Part shown: positions 55,485-63,742 of the stretch, piece after piece
How the letters are laid out: each line of letters starts with the position of its first letter
How positions within the stretch are numbered: position 1 is the first letter of the stretch
Source: Cytophaga hutchinsonii ATCC 33406
Lineage (GTDB): Bacteria > Bacteroidota > Bacteroidia > Cytophagales > Cytophagaceae
Direction: 5' to 3'
Assembly (NCBI RefSeq): GCF_000014145.1
Contig: NC_008255.1
Coordinates: forward strand, 4,356,001-4,420,000
DNA: 64,000 nucleotides
Notes under the pieces: generated by a model
Seen by the model: only the letters and a program-made list of their open reading frames with translations
What the model was told of the DNA's origin: nothing
Databases searched by the model: none
Program-made: the position numbers and the translations under genes

Positions 55485-56330
55485 ATGCAAAAGCAATGTT
55501 TCTTTTTATGGATCAGCTGGTTCGTTTTTATAACGGTTGCGCAGGCACAGCCGGGAACAAAGCAAGGAAACGAACCGGTACAAAAAGAATATCAACAAAC
55601 GCTTTATCAGGTATCGGGCAGAGCAGACCTTGTCATTGACAAACCTAATGTTACGCTGTATCTGGAAACATTGTATAATACAAATGGTGTATATGCATCC
55701 ATCATTGAACAGACGCGCTGGAACATAAGGCCAGGCTTTGATTGGGGGCTAACAGAAAAATGGCACGTAGGCGCATCCGCACGGATCAATGCGAACAACG
55801 GCGGAATTTATAATTATACCACACGTATTTATATTCAGCACAGAGGCAAAATAAGTTCGCTGCTTTTTCTGAAAGAATTTTTATACGAACAATTTAATTA
55901 CGTGGACAACACATTAAGCAATACATCGCCAGGTGGCACCAGCACAACCAGAAGGCCTGCCGAAGGGAGAATATGTATTGGCCTGGGGCTTGGCAGATAC
56001 ATCGGGGTAGGGCAGCATGATTTTGGCGTATTTCTTTCTTACCGTCCATACATTCAATTTGATTATGTGCAGGATGGTGTTGCTTTTTATAAGAACCGGT
56101 TCATTGATTATACCAACCTTAGAATAGATGCAGGTTTTTTATTTAGTAAAGTATGTTATGTAGGATTGTATGCATGCAGGGATACAAATTTTTCATATGT
56201 TCCGGCAGCAGATCCGTATAAGAGAAATGCAATAACACCTTCCGCTGGTTTTGTGCTGAATGTGCTGTTGTTTTCAAACAATCTGGCTGAAAAAAGTACA
56301 GCAAACTTCAGCTATTTTTATACGAAATGA
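55485..56330 (+). CDS. Exported beta-barrel-like protein of unknown function
   Basis: 281 residues from the ATG at 55485 (a GTG 15 bases upstream would add five residues before the signal). The signal peptide ends near AQAQ. The rest is beta-rich and aromatic, with segments such as VTLYLETLYNTNG and HDFGVFLSYRPYIQF that suggest a small outer-membrane barrel. It lies after the phoU terminator, so its link to phosphate is uncertain; it may be distantly like the DUF2490 protein at 48436. Confidence 0.65.
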   Translation: MQKQCFFLWISWFVFITVAQAQPGTKQGNEPVQKEYQQTLYQVSGRADLVIDKPNVTLYLETLYNTNGVYASIIEQTRWNIRPGFDWGLTEKWHVGASARINANNGGIYNYTTRIYIQHRGKISSLLFLKEFLYEQFNYVDNTLSNTSPGGTSTTRRPAEGRICIGLGLGRYIGVGQHDFGVFLSYRPYIQFDYVQDGVAFYKNRFIDYTNLRIDAGFLFSKVCYVGLYACRDTNFSYVPAADPYKRNAITPSAGFVLNVLLFSNNLAEKSTANFSYFYTK

Positions 56331-56352
56331 TAAAAATAGCCTCAAAGGGGCA

Positions 56353-56380
56353 TTTGGAATACAGTAAATTGCTAACTTTA
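56353..56380 (+). promoter_or_regulatory. Promoter candidate for the holin-X/GGGPS operon
   Basis: TTTG (56353-56356) and TAACTTTA (56373-56380, one mismatch from TAnnTTTG) are 16 bases apart, close to the usual -33/-7 spacing. Confidence 0.45.
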
Positions 56381-56400
56381 ACATAACCAAAAAATGGAAT

Positions 56401-56775
56401 ATGATAAAGCTGTTGTTACAACTTTTTAAAACAGGCACTGTAGTAGATACAGTTCAAACACTTTTTCAATCAAAAATTGAAAATTATAAAATCGATTTTT
56501 ATAAAAAACTATCCGATGTATTAGCCAGTGTTATTTCAATCATTATTATTTCATTTGTGTTTTTAATGATGTTATTATTCTTAGGATTCGGCTTAAGCTT
56601 TTATTTAAATATCGTACTGGAAAGCTCGTATCAGGGCTTCCTTATTGTAGGTATGTTGTTCCTGCTGGCAGCATGGATCATGTCTGTAACTATTCGTACC
56701 GGCTACCTGAAACGAAAACTATTTGGCCTTGTCATGCGCATTCTGCAAAATAAGTCCAATCATAATGAACTGTAA
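56401..56775 (+). CDS. Phage-holin-3_6/holin-X-like membrane protein
   Basis: 124 residues. An amphipathic N-terminus leads into two TM helices (about 43-68 and 78-100), then a basic tail (KRKLFGLVMRILQNKSN). This is the holin superfamily III/DUF1469 layout, which in chromosomal settings is rarely a true phage holin. The next gene, a GGGP synthase, starts immediately after the stop codon (TAA-ATG), so the two are translationally linked. No phage genes are nearby. Confidence 0.7.
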   Translation: MIKLLLQLFKTGTVVDTVQTLFQSKIENYKIDFYKKLSDVLASVISIIIISFVFLMMLLFLGFGLSFYLNIVLESSYQGFLIVGMLFLLAAWIMSVTIRTGYLKRKLFGLVMRILQNKSNHNEL

Positions 56776-57540
56776 ATGCTCATGAGTTCTGTTTACGAGC
56801 AATTGATAGAGAATAGCAGCAAGGGTAAAAAAGCATTTGCCGTATTGCTGGATCCGGATAAATTGGACGATCGCTCCCTTAAAAGTATTGTCATGCTTGC
56901 AATGGAGTGTAGGGTCGACTATTTTTTCGTTGGCGGCAGCTTGTTATCTAAATACAACATCTCTGAAATTGTTCAGACGATAAAACAATATACATCCATA
57001 CCGGTTGTGCTTTTCCCGGGAAGCCACCTGCAGGTAGAGCCGAATGCGGATGCTATTTTATTTTTATCTCTTATCTCAGGAAGAAATGCGGACTTCCTGA
57101 TTGGACAGCATGTTGTTGCCGCACCGATTGTTAAACAAAGCAAACTTGAAGTTCTTTCAACCGGATACATGTTAATTGATTGCGGCGAACAAACAACTGC
57201 TTCATATATCAGTAATACAACACCATTGCCCTATGATAAACCTTCGATTGCTGCCGCTACAGCACTTGCCGGCGAAATGCTTGGACTGAAAGTAATGTAC
57301 CTGGATGGAGGAAGCGGCGCCGCCAAACCGGTTAGCGCCGAAACAATTGCTGCAGTAAAAAAAGCAGTACATTGCCCGGTTATTGTTGGGGGGGGGGTAA
57401 ATACAGAAGAAAAGGCATTTGCCGCACTAGAGGCAGGCGCAGATGTTATTGTGGTAGGTACTGCCATTGAAAAAGACCCAAATCTATTGGTTGCAATTTC
57501 AAATAAAGTTGCGGGGTACAGTAAAAGCATAAACGCTTAA
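56776..57540 (+). CDS. Geranylgeranylglyceryl-phosphate synthase family protein
   Basis: 254 residues, TIM-barrel. AVLLDPDKLDD, FFVGGSLLS, VLFPGSHLQVEPNADAILFL and the phosphate-binding VIVGGGVNTEEKA with final VVGTAIEKD match the GGGPS family (PcrB/archaeal type). Bacteroidota members attach a long prenyl chain to glycerol-1-phosphate; the purpose in these bacteria is not settled. The GGG loop is encoded by a run of ten G (57388-57397), a slip-prone site. The gene directly follows the holin-X-like gene. Confidence 0.9.
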   Translation: MLMSSVYEQLIENSSKGKKAFAVLLDPDKLDDRSLKSIVMLAMECRVDYFFVGGSLLSKYNISEIVQTIKQYTSIPVVLFPGSHLQVEPNADAILFLSLISGRNADFLIGQHVVAAPIVKQSKLEVLSTGYMLIDCGEQTTASYISNTTPLPYDKPSIAAATALAGEMLGLKVMYLDGGSGAAKPVSAETIAAVKKAVHCPVIVGGGVNTEEKAFAALEAGADVIVVGTAIEKDPNLLVAISNKVAGYSKSINA

Positions 57541-57544
57541 AAAA

Positions 57545-57576
57545 GAAGAGACCGCTTATTGCTAAACGGCCTCTTA
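57545..57576 (-). terminator. Hairpin terminator of the AraC gene (probable)
   Basis: AAGAGACCG (57545 onward) pairs with CGGCCTCTT (ending about 57575), one mismatch. On the minus strand a T-rich tail follows, so it suits the AraC gene at 57610 better than the GGGPS gene. Confidence 0.5.
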
Positions 57577-57609
57577 AAACTGAACAGTATTCTATTAAAC
57601 GTAAACTTT

Positions 57610-58533
57610 CTAGATATTCATCAGAGACTCTCTGCGTCTCATTTTTCCGGCAGGTATACCAAACATCATTTTAAAACGACGGCAGAAATACGCCGTGTCT
57701 TTGTACCCGACTTCACCACCAATTTCGCGGATACTTTTCTTGGATGTACGAAGCAGATCAACCGCTTTTTCCATACGCTGGTATTCAATGTAATCCTGTG
57801 GATTGATACCGGTAAGCATTTTGAAATACTGGCCTACATAATCTTCCGATACATTGGCAACACCGGCCAATACTTTGTTCGATAAATCGCCTCCAAGGTA
57901 TTTTTTAATATATGCAAAGATGTCAAGCAATCTCGGATCTTTAAAGTATGTACTGTTTGTTGCCAGACGTTCAACAAATAAATTCTTCCGAAGAATAAAG
58001 CGGATAATCTCTACAACAATACGGTCCGTATTGATATTGATCACGCGGTCTTTGCCGGCTTCGTCGGCAAGGTCTTCTTCAACCGTATCAAGAATATACT
58101 GGCTTAATTTAGGCGTATCCGTAATGATAAACGGAGGAATATCCAATGACGTAAAGAAGTTTACAGAATCAAATACTTTTGCTTCAAAAGAAACGTAGCT
58201 GAAAGAGTTTGGATCTGTACCGATAAGAGACGGATCAACAACAGAGTTTAAAAATTTTTCTCTGTTCGTTAACAATTCTTCATTAGATAGTTTTATAGCA
58301 TTTCCTGAACCATACGAAATGGAAACAGATCTGCCGCCAGGGATGAATAACAATTCACCTTCTTTTACTTTTGTGCGTTCCTCACCAAAAGAAATTTCAC
58401 CTTTATGAAGCAACACAATCATGTTACTTACATCGTAGTAATTATCAACTGTAAGCGATTGAACAATCCGAATGGATTTAGATTTGATGTATCGTACACC
58501 TAAGGATTCAATAATTTTATTATAATCTTCCAT
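57610..58533 (-). CDS. AraC-family transcriptional regulator
   Basis: 307 residues. The N-terminal region has a cupin-like pattern (VLLHKGEISFGEERTKVKEG, LLFIPGGRSVSISYG). A helical middle follows, and residues about 205-300 are a double HTH (AGVANVSEDYVGQYFKMLTG, then GGEVGYKDTAYFCRRFKMMF). It stands alone between a convergent GGGPS gene and a codirectional acyl-CoA dehydrogenase; regulated genes are unknown. Confidence 0.87.
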   Translation of the reverse strand: MEDYNKIIESLGVRYIKSKSIRIVQSLTVDNYYDVSNMIVLLHKGEISFGEERTKVKEGELLFIPGGRSVSISYGSGNAIKLSNEELLTNREKFLNSVVDPSLIGTDPNSFSYVSFEAKVFDSVNFFTSLDIPPFIITDTPKLSQYILDTVEEDLADEAGKDRVININTDRIVVEIIRFILRKNLFVERLATNSTYFKDPRLLDIFAYIKKYLGGDLSNKVLAGVANVSEDYVGQYFKMLTGINPQDYIEYQRMEKAVDLLRTSKKSIREIGGEVGYKDTAYFCRRFKMMFGIPAGKMRRRESLMNI

Positions 58534-58706
58534 GACAGTCCATTATTTTTGGATAATTACAAGAAAAAAGATCAGACAAAATAGTATTAGTATTTGTACG
58601 AAACTAATATAAAAAACATGGAAAGACAATAAAAATGAAAAAAAATATACCTATTAATTAAACTTTTATAAGTTTTGACGCTTTTTCAAATAATTGATTA
58701 ATGTTA

Positions 58707-59846
58707 TTATTTGAATAATTCCCTGCCGATAACCAATTTTTGTATTTCTGAAGTTCCTTCATAAATCTGCGTAATTTTGGCATCGCGCATCATGCGCTCA
58801 ACATGATATTCCTTCACAAAACCATATCCTCCGTGTATTTGAACGGCTTCGATGGTTGTATCCATAGCTACCTGAGACGCAAAAAGCTTAGCCATTGCTG
58901 CCGCTTCAGTATAGTCTTTATGCTGATCTTTTAAATAAGCGGCCTTTAAAACCAACAATCTGGCCGCATCAATTTTAGTTGCCATGTCAGCCAGTTTAAA
59001 TTGAATAGCTTGATGGTTAAATATTTCTGTTCCGAAAGATTTCCGCTCTTTAGAATAAGCAAGCGATAATTCCAGCGCACCGGAAGCAATGCCTAAAGCC
59101 TGTGCCGCAATCCCGATCCGGCCGCCATTAAGTGTTTGCATAGCGAATTTGAAGCCAAAACCATCGTCACCGACCCTGTTTTCTTTAGGTATTTTTACAT
59201 CTGTAAACATTAAAGAGTGTGTATCGGATGCCCGGATCCCCATTTTATTTTCTTTTTTACCTACCACAAAACCAGGCGTCCCTTTTTCAACAATAAACAC
59301 ATTAATGCCTTTATGTTTTAATTCCGGGTGTGTTTGTGCAATTACCAAATAAACAGAAGCTGAATTGCCATTGGTGATCCAGTTCTTAGTGCCGTTTAAA
59401 ATATAATGATCGCCCTGTTCTACAGCTGTTGTACGCTGAGAAGTAGCATCAGAACCAGCTTCAGGTTCAGATAAACAGAATGCGCCGATACGCTCGCCCG
59501 AAGCTAATGGTTTAAGATATTTTTGTTTTTGCGCTTCTGAGCCAAAATGCTCAAGGCCCCAGCAAACAAGTGAATTATTTACCGACATACAAACTCCTGT
59601 GGAAGCATCTACTTTACATATTTCTTCCATGGCCAATACATAGGATACGGTATCCATGCCAGCGCCGCCATAGGTTTCAGCCGTCATGATACCCATCAAT
59701 CCCAATGCGCCAAGTTTTTTGATCTGTTCCGCAGGGAATTTCTGCTGTTCATCACGTTCTATCACCCCAGGCAATAACTCCGTTTGTGCAAAATCTCTTG
59801 CCGCCAACTGCACTGCTTTTTGCTCTTCAGTTAAATCAAAATTCAT
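58707..59846 (-). CDS. Acyl-CoA dehydrogenase
   Basis: 379 residues, the size of short-chain enzymes. The N-terminal helical domain is followed by CLSEPEAGSDATSQRT (FAD/substrate signatures), the middle beta domain NWITNGNSASVYLVIAQT, and the C-terminal QIHGGYGFVKEYHVERMMRDAKI. The catalytic base is the Glu in IYEGTSEIQ. It catalyses the first oxidation of fatty-acid beta-oxidation, probably on a short chain (butyryl-CoA-like), using FAD and an electron-transfer flavoprotein. Confidence 0.95.
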   Translation of the reverse strand: MNFDLTEEQKAVQLAARDFAQTELLPGVIERDEQQKFPAEQIKKLGALGLMGIMTAETYGGAGMDTVSYVLAMEEICKVDASTGVCMSVNNSLVCWGLEHFGSEAQKQKYLKPLASGERIGAFCLSEPEAGSDATSQRTTAVEQGDHYILNGTKNWITNGNSASVYLVIAQTHPELKHKGINVFIVEKGTPGFVVGKKENKMGIRASDTHSLMFTDVKIPKENRVGDDGFGFKFAMQTLNGGRIGIAAQALGIASGALELSLAYSKERKSFGTEIFNHQAIQFKLADMATKIDAARLLVLKAAYLKDQHKDYTEAAAMAKLFASQVAMDTTIEAVQIHGGYGFVKEYHVERMMRDAKITQIYEGTSEIQKLVIGRELFK

Positions 59847-60005
59847 AATCGCTTCAGAATTGTTTTGTAATATAATGTACGGTTAAATAAATCAATAGTT
59901 TGAACGAATTGCTATTTTAAACGTAAAATATTATATATATTATACTATTCTATTACTACTACCATCTAACCAAAAAACAATCAGTCACTTTTAACCATTA
60001 CTTTT

Positions 60006-60434
60006 ATGAGCACTCAATTTGAAAAAGACAACACAACAGGCAAAAACCATTCAGGAGTAAACGCAAACTGGCCGGTTCGTGTGCTTACAGCAACATCAAT
60101 CATTGGTGATGATGTATTAAATGAAAAAGATGAAAAAATCGGCGTAATCAAGGATATTATGCTTGACATCCGCAGAGGGTTTATTGATTATGTAGTTGTT
60201 GAATGCAGCGGATTCCTTGGTTTTGATGAGAAATTCTTTGCCATCCCTTTTTCTTCCCTGCATATCAGACAAAGCAGAAAAGCGTTTGTATTAACAAACG
60301 GATCTGAATTGCTTAAAAAAGCCCCGGGTTTTGATAAAGCACACTGGCCGGATACCAACAGTCATTCGTATGCGCAGGCAAAAGGTTTCTGGGATGATAA
60401 CTTTATGGGACCAAGCGCAGGGTTTTCATTCTAA
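60006..60434 (+). CDS. PRC-barrel domain protein
   Basis: 142 residues. Residues about 28-105 form a PRC barrel (VLTATSIIGDDVLNEKDEKI, GVIKDIMLDIRRGFIDYVVV). The ends are Gly/Asn-rich. PRC-barrel proteins occur in photosynthetic reaction centres and RNA processing, but stand-alone members like this are usually of unknown or stress-related role. Small lipoprotein genes lie downstream on the other strand. Confidence 0.85.
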   Translation: MSTQFEKDNTTGKNHSGVNANWPVRVLTATSIIGDDVLNEKDEKIGVIKDIMLDIRRGFIDYVVVECSGFLGFDEKFFAIPFSSLHIRQSRKAFVLTNGSELLKKAPGFDKAHWPDTNSHSYAQAKGFWDDNFMGPSAGFSF

Positions 60435-60452
60435 GAAATAATATAGACATAC

Positions 60453-60496
60453 ATTAATACAAAAGGCTCCTTATTGCAGGAGCCTTTTGTATTAAT
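60453..60496. terminator. Bidirectional intrinsic terminator, 19-bp stem
   Basis: 60453-60471 and 60478-60496 are perfect reverse complements with a 6-base loop. It serves the PRC-barrel gene and, from the other side, the lipoprotein gene at 60513. Confidence 0.9.
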
Positions 60497-60512
60497 ACAG
60501 ACGGGAATAAAA

Positions 60513-60704
60513 CTACTCTACTTTTTTCTTTAATTTCTTAGCTTCTTTTTCAGTAGCATCACCGGCATCATCTGCCGCATCTTTAATATTGTCGCCAGCA
60601 TCTTCTAAATGATCTTTAGCTTTTTCAGAAGGCGTTTTTTCTTTGCAGGATAAAACTGATGCGCCTAATGCAGCCGCAAATAAAAGTACATAAATACGTT
60701 TCAT
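60513..60704 (-). CDS. Small lipoprotein, paralogue A
   Basis: 63 residues. The SpII signal is MKRIYVLLFAAALGASVLSC, with lipidated C20. The mature part is a short highly charged helix (EKAKDHLEDAGDNIKDAADD...), rich in Asp, Lys and Ala, like LEA- or CsbD-like stress peptides. A paralogue (60850) shares the signal and leader. Function unknown. Confidence 0.75.
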   Translation of the reverse strand: MKRIYVLLFAAALGASVLSCKEKTPSEKAKDHLEDAGDNIKDAADDAGDATEKEAKKLKKKVE

Positions 60705-60754
60705 AGTAGTTGTTTTTTAGTTATAGATTTAATTTACGCAATCTATGAACAAAT

Positions 60755-60787
60755 AAAAAAACCATATCTGCAGGATATGGTTTTTTT
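60755..60787. terminator. Intrinsic terminator between the two lipoprotein genes
   Basis: AAAAAAACCATATC (60755-60768) pairs with GATATGGTTTTTTT (60774-60787). It is T-rich in both directions and ends the upstream lipoprotein transcript (60850). Confidence 0.85.
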
Positions 60788-60849
60788 GCAATCATTTTTT
60801 ATAATCTTACAAGTAACGAAGCTAACTTCTGCTGCAGCATCGTATTTGT

Positions 60850-61047
60850 TTAATGGGCATCACTGCCATTTTTCGTTGTTTTTTGCGTCTCTTCTTTCAT
60901 ATCTTCTTTAACGTCTGCAGCTTTTTCTTTAATGTCCTGTTCGGTATTTTCTATTTTATCATGAACGTTAGAGTCAGCTTTTTTCTCACATGAAAAAACA
61001 GATGCACTTAATGCAGCAGTAAATAGAATTACATAAATACGTTTCAT
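60850..61047 (-). CDS. Small lipoprotein, paralogue B
   Basis: 65 residues. The signal MKRIYVILFTAALSASVFSC (lipid on C20) differs from paralogue A at a few positions only. The mature part is a charged helix (HDKIENTEQDIKEKAADVKE). The leader sequence before both ATGs is also alike, so the pair is a recent duplication. It is followed by its own terminator. Confidence 0.75.
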   Translation of the reverse strand: MKRIYVILFTAALSASVFSCEKKADSNVHDKIENTEQDIKEKAADVKEDMKEETQKTTKNGSDAH

Positions 61048-61088
61048 AGTAATGATTGTTTTTAGTTATGTAATTAATGTACACAAAC

Positions 61089-61121
61089 AAAAAAGCCATG
61101 TCAAGCTGACATGGCTTTTTT
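61089..61121. terminator. Intrinsic terminator, 15-bp stem
   Basis: AAAAAAGCCATGTCA (61089-61103) and TGACATGGCTTTTTT (61107-61121), 3-base loop. It ends the minus-strand zinc-peptidase operon (61147 upward). Confidence 0.88.
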
Positions 61122-61146
61122 GTAATCATTTTATATAAAAGTGCAA

Positions 61147-61845
61147 TTAGTCATCTCTGCTCATGCCTAAAAACATCATTACATAATACAGCAATTGTGC
61201 AAATGCACCAACCGCAACTACAACGTATGTTCTGGCAGCCCATTTTAAAGCATCTTTTGCCATCGCGTGTTCTTCTGTATTTGTAACACCACGGGACTCC
61301 ATCCAGGCCAGTGCACGGTTACTGGCATCAAATTCTACCGGTAATGTAATAAGGGCAAACACGGTAAGTATTAAGTTACATGCAATGATGATCAGTAAAA
61401 CATAAGGTAACGTTTGCGGACCAACCAGAAACATACCACCAAAGATCATTACCATCATTAACACATTTAAAATGCCAGCGCTGATGTTTTGCACAGGCAC
61501 TAATGTTGAACGAAGTTCAAGCATGCTGTATGCCTGTGCATGCTGTAATGCGTGGCCGCATTCGTGTGCAGCAACGGCAGCCGAAGCAGCGCTGCGGCCG
61601 TTATATACATCCGTACTTAAATTTACTGTTTTGTCAGCCGGATTGTAGTGGTCCGTAAGCCTGCCTTCAACAGAAATGACTTTTACATCATAAATCCTGT
61701 TGTCACGCAGCATTTGTTCCGCCACTTCTTTCCCCGACATTCCCGATAGAAGTTCATATCTGGAATATTCTTCAAATTTACGCTTTAACTTATTACTTAC
61801 ATACCAGCTCGCGAGCATGGTTACAATCGCAATAACGAAAATCAT
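61147..61845 (-). CDS. Membrane zinc metallopeptidase (YugP/neutral zinc metallopeptidase family)
   Basis: 232 residues. An N-terminal TM helix is followed by a soluble part holding the zinc motif HECGH (H94, H98) in AAHECGHALQHA. Two or three further TM helices follow, with a conserved PVEFDASNRALAWMES block, a feature of the YugP family. The substrate is unknown. It starts 4 bases after rfaE2. Confidence 0.87.
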   Translation of the reverse strand: MIFVIAIVTMLASWYVSNKLKRKFEEYSRYELLSGMSGKEVAEQMLRDNRIYDVKVISVEGRLTDHYNPADKTVNLSTDVYNGRSAASAAVAAHECGHALQHAQAYSMLELRSTLVPVQNISAGILNVLMMVMIFGGMFLVGPQTLPYVLLIIIACNLILTVFALITLPVEFDASNRALAWMESRGVTNTEEHAMAKDALKWAARTYVVVAVGAFAQLLYYVMMFLGMSRDD

Positions 61846-61849
61846 ATAC

Positions 61850-62335
61850 TTATTGGTTTAGACTGTGTTTGATTTTATCAATGATTCCCGTCGTTGAATA
61901 GCCGTTTACAAGGTCTATTGTTTTTACGGAACCTCCCTGTTCAATTACAAAATCTGCGCCAACTATTTTATCTATTGTATAATCACTGCCTTTTACCAAA
62001 ACGTCAGGCTTTATGTCAGTAATAAGTTCTAAAGGAGTTGCTTCATCGAACAAAATGACAGCATCTGTACAAGCTAATGCCGCCAGCATACGTGCGCGGG
62101 CATACTCATTATTTAACGGCCGTTCCGGACCCTTTAAACGTTTTACAGACGCGTCTGTATTTAATCCGACAACAAGCCGGCTTCCCAGCTGTTTTGCCTT
62201 TTCCAGATAGTCAATGTGGCCTAAGTGAAGAATGTCGAAACAGCCGTTTGTAAAAACAACTTCACCTTCCTGTTTCCATTTTTCAACTAATTTAGCACCT
62301 TCCGCTACCGTGACAATTTTATCAGCATGTGCCAT
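61850..62335 (-). CDS. rfaE2: D-glycero-beta-D-manno-heptose 1-phosphate adenylyltransferase
   Basis: 161 residues, the length of a stand-alone HldE C-terminal domain. The cytidylyltransferase motif is [12 protein letters not shown], with the second block [11 protein letters not shown]. It makes ADP-D-glycero-beta-D-manno-heptose from the 1-phosphate in LPS core or S-layer glycan synthesis. The kinase half is not fused, as is common in this phylum. The start is 2 bases after the UPF0104 gene stop. Confidence 0.9.
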   Translation of the reverse strand: MAHADKIVTVAEGAKLVEKWKQEGEVVFTNGCFDILHLGHIDYLEKAKQLGSRLVVGLNTDASVKRLKGPERPLNNEYARARMLAALACTDAVILFDEATPLELITDIKPDVLVKGSDYTIDKIVGADFVIEQGGSVKTIDLVNGYSTTGIIDKIKHSLNQ

Positions 62336-62337
62336 AT

Positions 62338-63366
62338 CTATACTGTTTCTAATGTGGTGTCTTCCGTCTTTTTATTTCTTCCCAGTAACAATGAAAGGGT
62401 AAAACTAATTCCACCTATAATAATTACTGTTAAGGTTTGAGAAGTATGCAGAAGAAAGGCATAAGAAATTCCATCTTCTTTTGTAACGCCATAAATAACC
62501 AACGCAGAAGAAACCAGAATATGAAAGATGCCGATACCGCCCTGCACCGGGGCAGACATTCCGATACCGCCAACCACAAGCAATACGAGTCCGGCGTTAA
62601 CACCTAAATGCGCCGTAGGTTCGAAAGCGAAGAAGACCAGGTATGTCATCAGATAATAACAGAACCAGATCAATAAAGTATGAAATAAAAACAGCCACTT
62701 TTTTTCAAGTTTGCGGATACTGATAACACCTTCCCATACGCCGCTTAAGAATACAGACACTTTTTGGTAAGTGCTGTTTTTACGGATCTCATGTCTGAGA
62801 AACCACAACATCGCACACAGACCAATACCCAGGAAAGCAAAAACCACCAGATAAATATACATTTGCTGTAAGCTTGAAAAGAGGTTTTGAAATTTTTCAA
62901 TGAAAATCTCAGACAAAAATGTACTTATGCGGTCAAATTCAATAACGAACGTTACACCGATGAGTGTTAACAGCGCTATAAGGTCAAATACACGTTCAGC
63001 AACAACACTGCCGAAGGTAGCGTTAAACGGTGCTTTGCTCATTTTATTAAGCATAAGACAACGTGCCACCTCGCCGGCTCTTGGTAAGAGTACATTTGCA
63101 AAATAGCCTGACATTAGCGCCAGAAATGTTTTATATACCGGAGGTTTTATGTCCAGCGGCTCCAGCAATAAATTCCACCGTACAGATCTTGACCAGTACG
63201 CTACAAGCGATGCAAGAATTGACATAGCGATCCAGAAATAATTTGCATTTCTAAAATCTTCGGCAATTTTATTGGGGTCCTGATCTTTAATTACGTACCA
63301 AAACAACAAACCACCAAGTCCGAACATGAGTACGTACTTGGTGGCATCTTTTAATGTTTTATTCAT
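62338..63366 (-). CDS. UPF0104/LPG-synthase-TM-type integral membrane protein
   Basis: 342 residues, eight TM segments or so. [20 protein letters not shown] and [19 protein letters not shown] are the family blocks. The role is unknown; such proteins are suspected lipid flippases. It sits between panD (6-base gap) and rfaE2 (2-base gap), a link with cell-envelope sugar synthesis by context only. Confidence 0.8.
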   Translation of the reverse strand: MNKTLKDATKYVLMFGLGGLLFWYVIKDQDPNKIAEDFRNANYFWIAMSILASLVAYWSRSVRWNLLLEPLDIKPPVYKTFLALMSGYFANVLLPRAGEVARCLMLNKMSKAPFNATFGSVVAERVFDLIALLTLIGVTFVIEFDRISTFLSEIFIEKFQNLFSSLQQMYIYLVVFAFLGIGLCAMLWFLRHEIRKNSTYQKVSVFLSGVWEGVISIRKLEKKWLFLFHTLLIWFCYYLMTYLVFFAFEPTAHLGVNAGLVLLVVGGIGMSAPVQGGIGIFHILVSSALVIYGVTKEDGISYAFLLHTSQTLTVIIIGGISFTLSLLLGRNKKTEDTTLETV

Positions 63367-63372
63367 ATAGTT

Positions 63373-63720
63373 TTAAATAAGTCTGTTATTGGCATCCGGA
63401 AAAATCAAGGTAGGTTTCCATTTTTTTGCCTCTTCAAAATCCATGGACGCGTATGCGATAACGATTACGATATCACCCACAGCTACCTTACGGGCTGCCG
63501 GGCCGTTTAAACAAATTACACCGGTGTTTTTTTCGCCTTTGATCACGTATGTTTCAAAACGTTCACCGTTGTTGATGTTAACGATCTGAACTTTTTCGTT
63601 TTCAATAATATTGGACGCCTCCATCAACGCTTCGTCAATTGTAATGCTTCCAACATAATGTAATTCCGCCTGTGTAACCTTAACGCGATGGATTTTCGAT
63701 TTTAGTACTTCAATATTCAT
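63373..63720 (-). CDS. panD: Aspartate 1-decarboxylase
   Basis: 115 residues. The self-cleavage site G24-S25 (YVGSITID) yields the pyruvoyl cofactor at Ser25. Other blocks are [15 protein letters not shown] and [19 protein letters not shown]. It makes beta-alanine from aspartate for pantothenate and CoA. It is 22 bases after panC. Confidence 0.97.
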   Translation of the reverse strand: MNIEVLKSKIHRVKVTQAELHYVGSITIDEALMEASNIIENEKVQIVNINNGERFETYVIKGEKNTGVICLNGPAARKVAVGDIVIVIAYASMDFEEAKKWKPTLIFPDANNRLI

Positions 63721-63742
63721 GAGAATGATTTAACGGTCAAAA

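Noticed and set aside
56401-56775. Prophage remnant suggested by the holin-like gene
   Set aside because: No phage structural, integrase or lysis genes nearby; the gene is coupled to GGGPS, so it is likely a chromosomal membrane protein.
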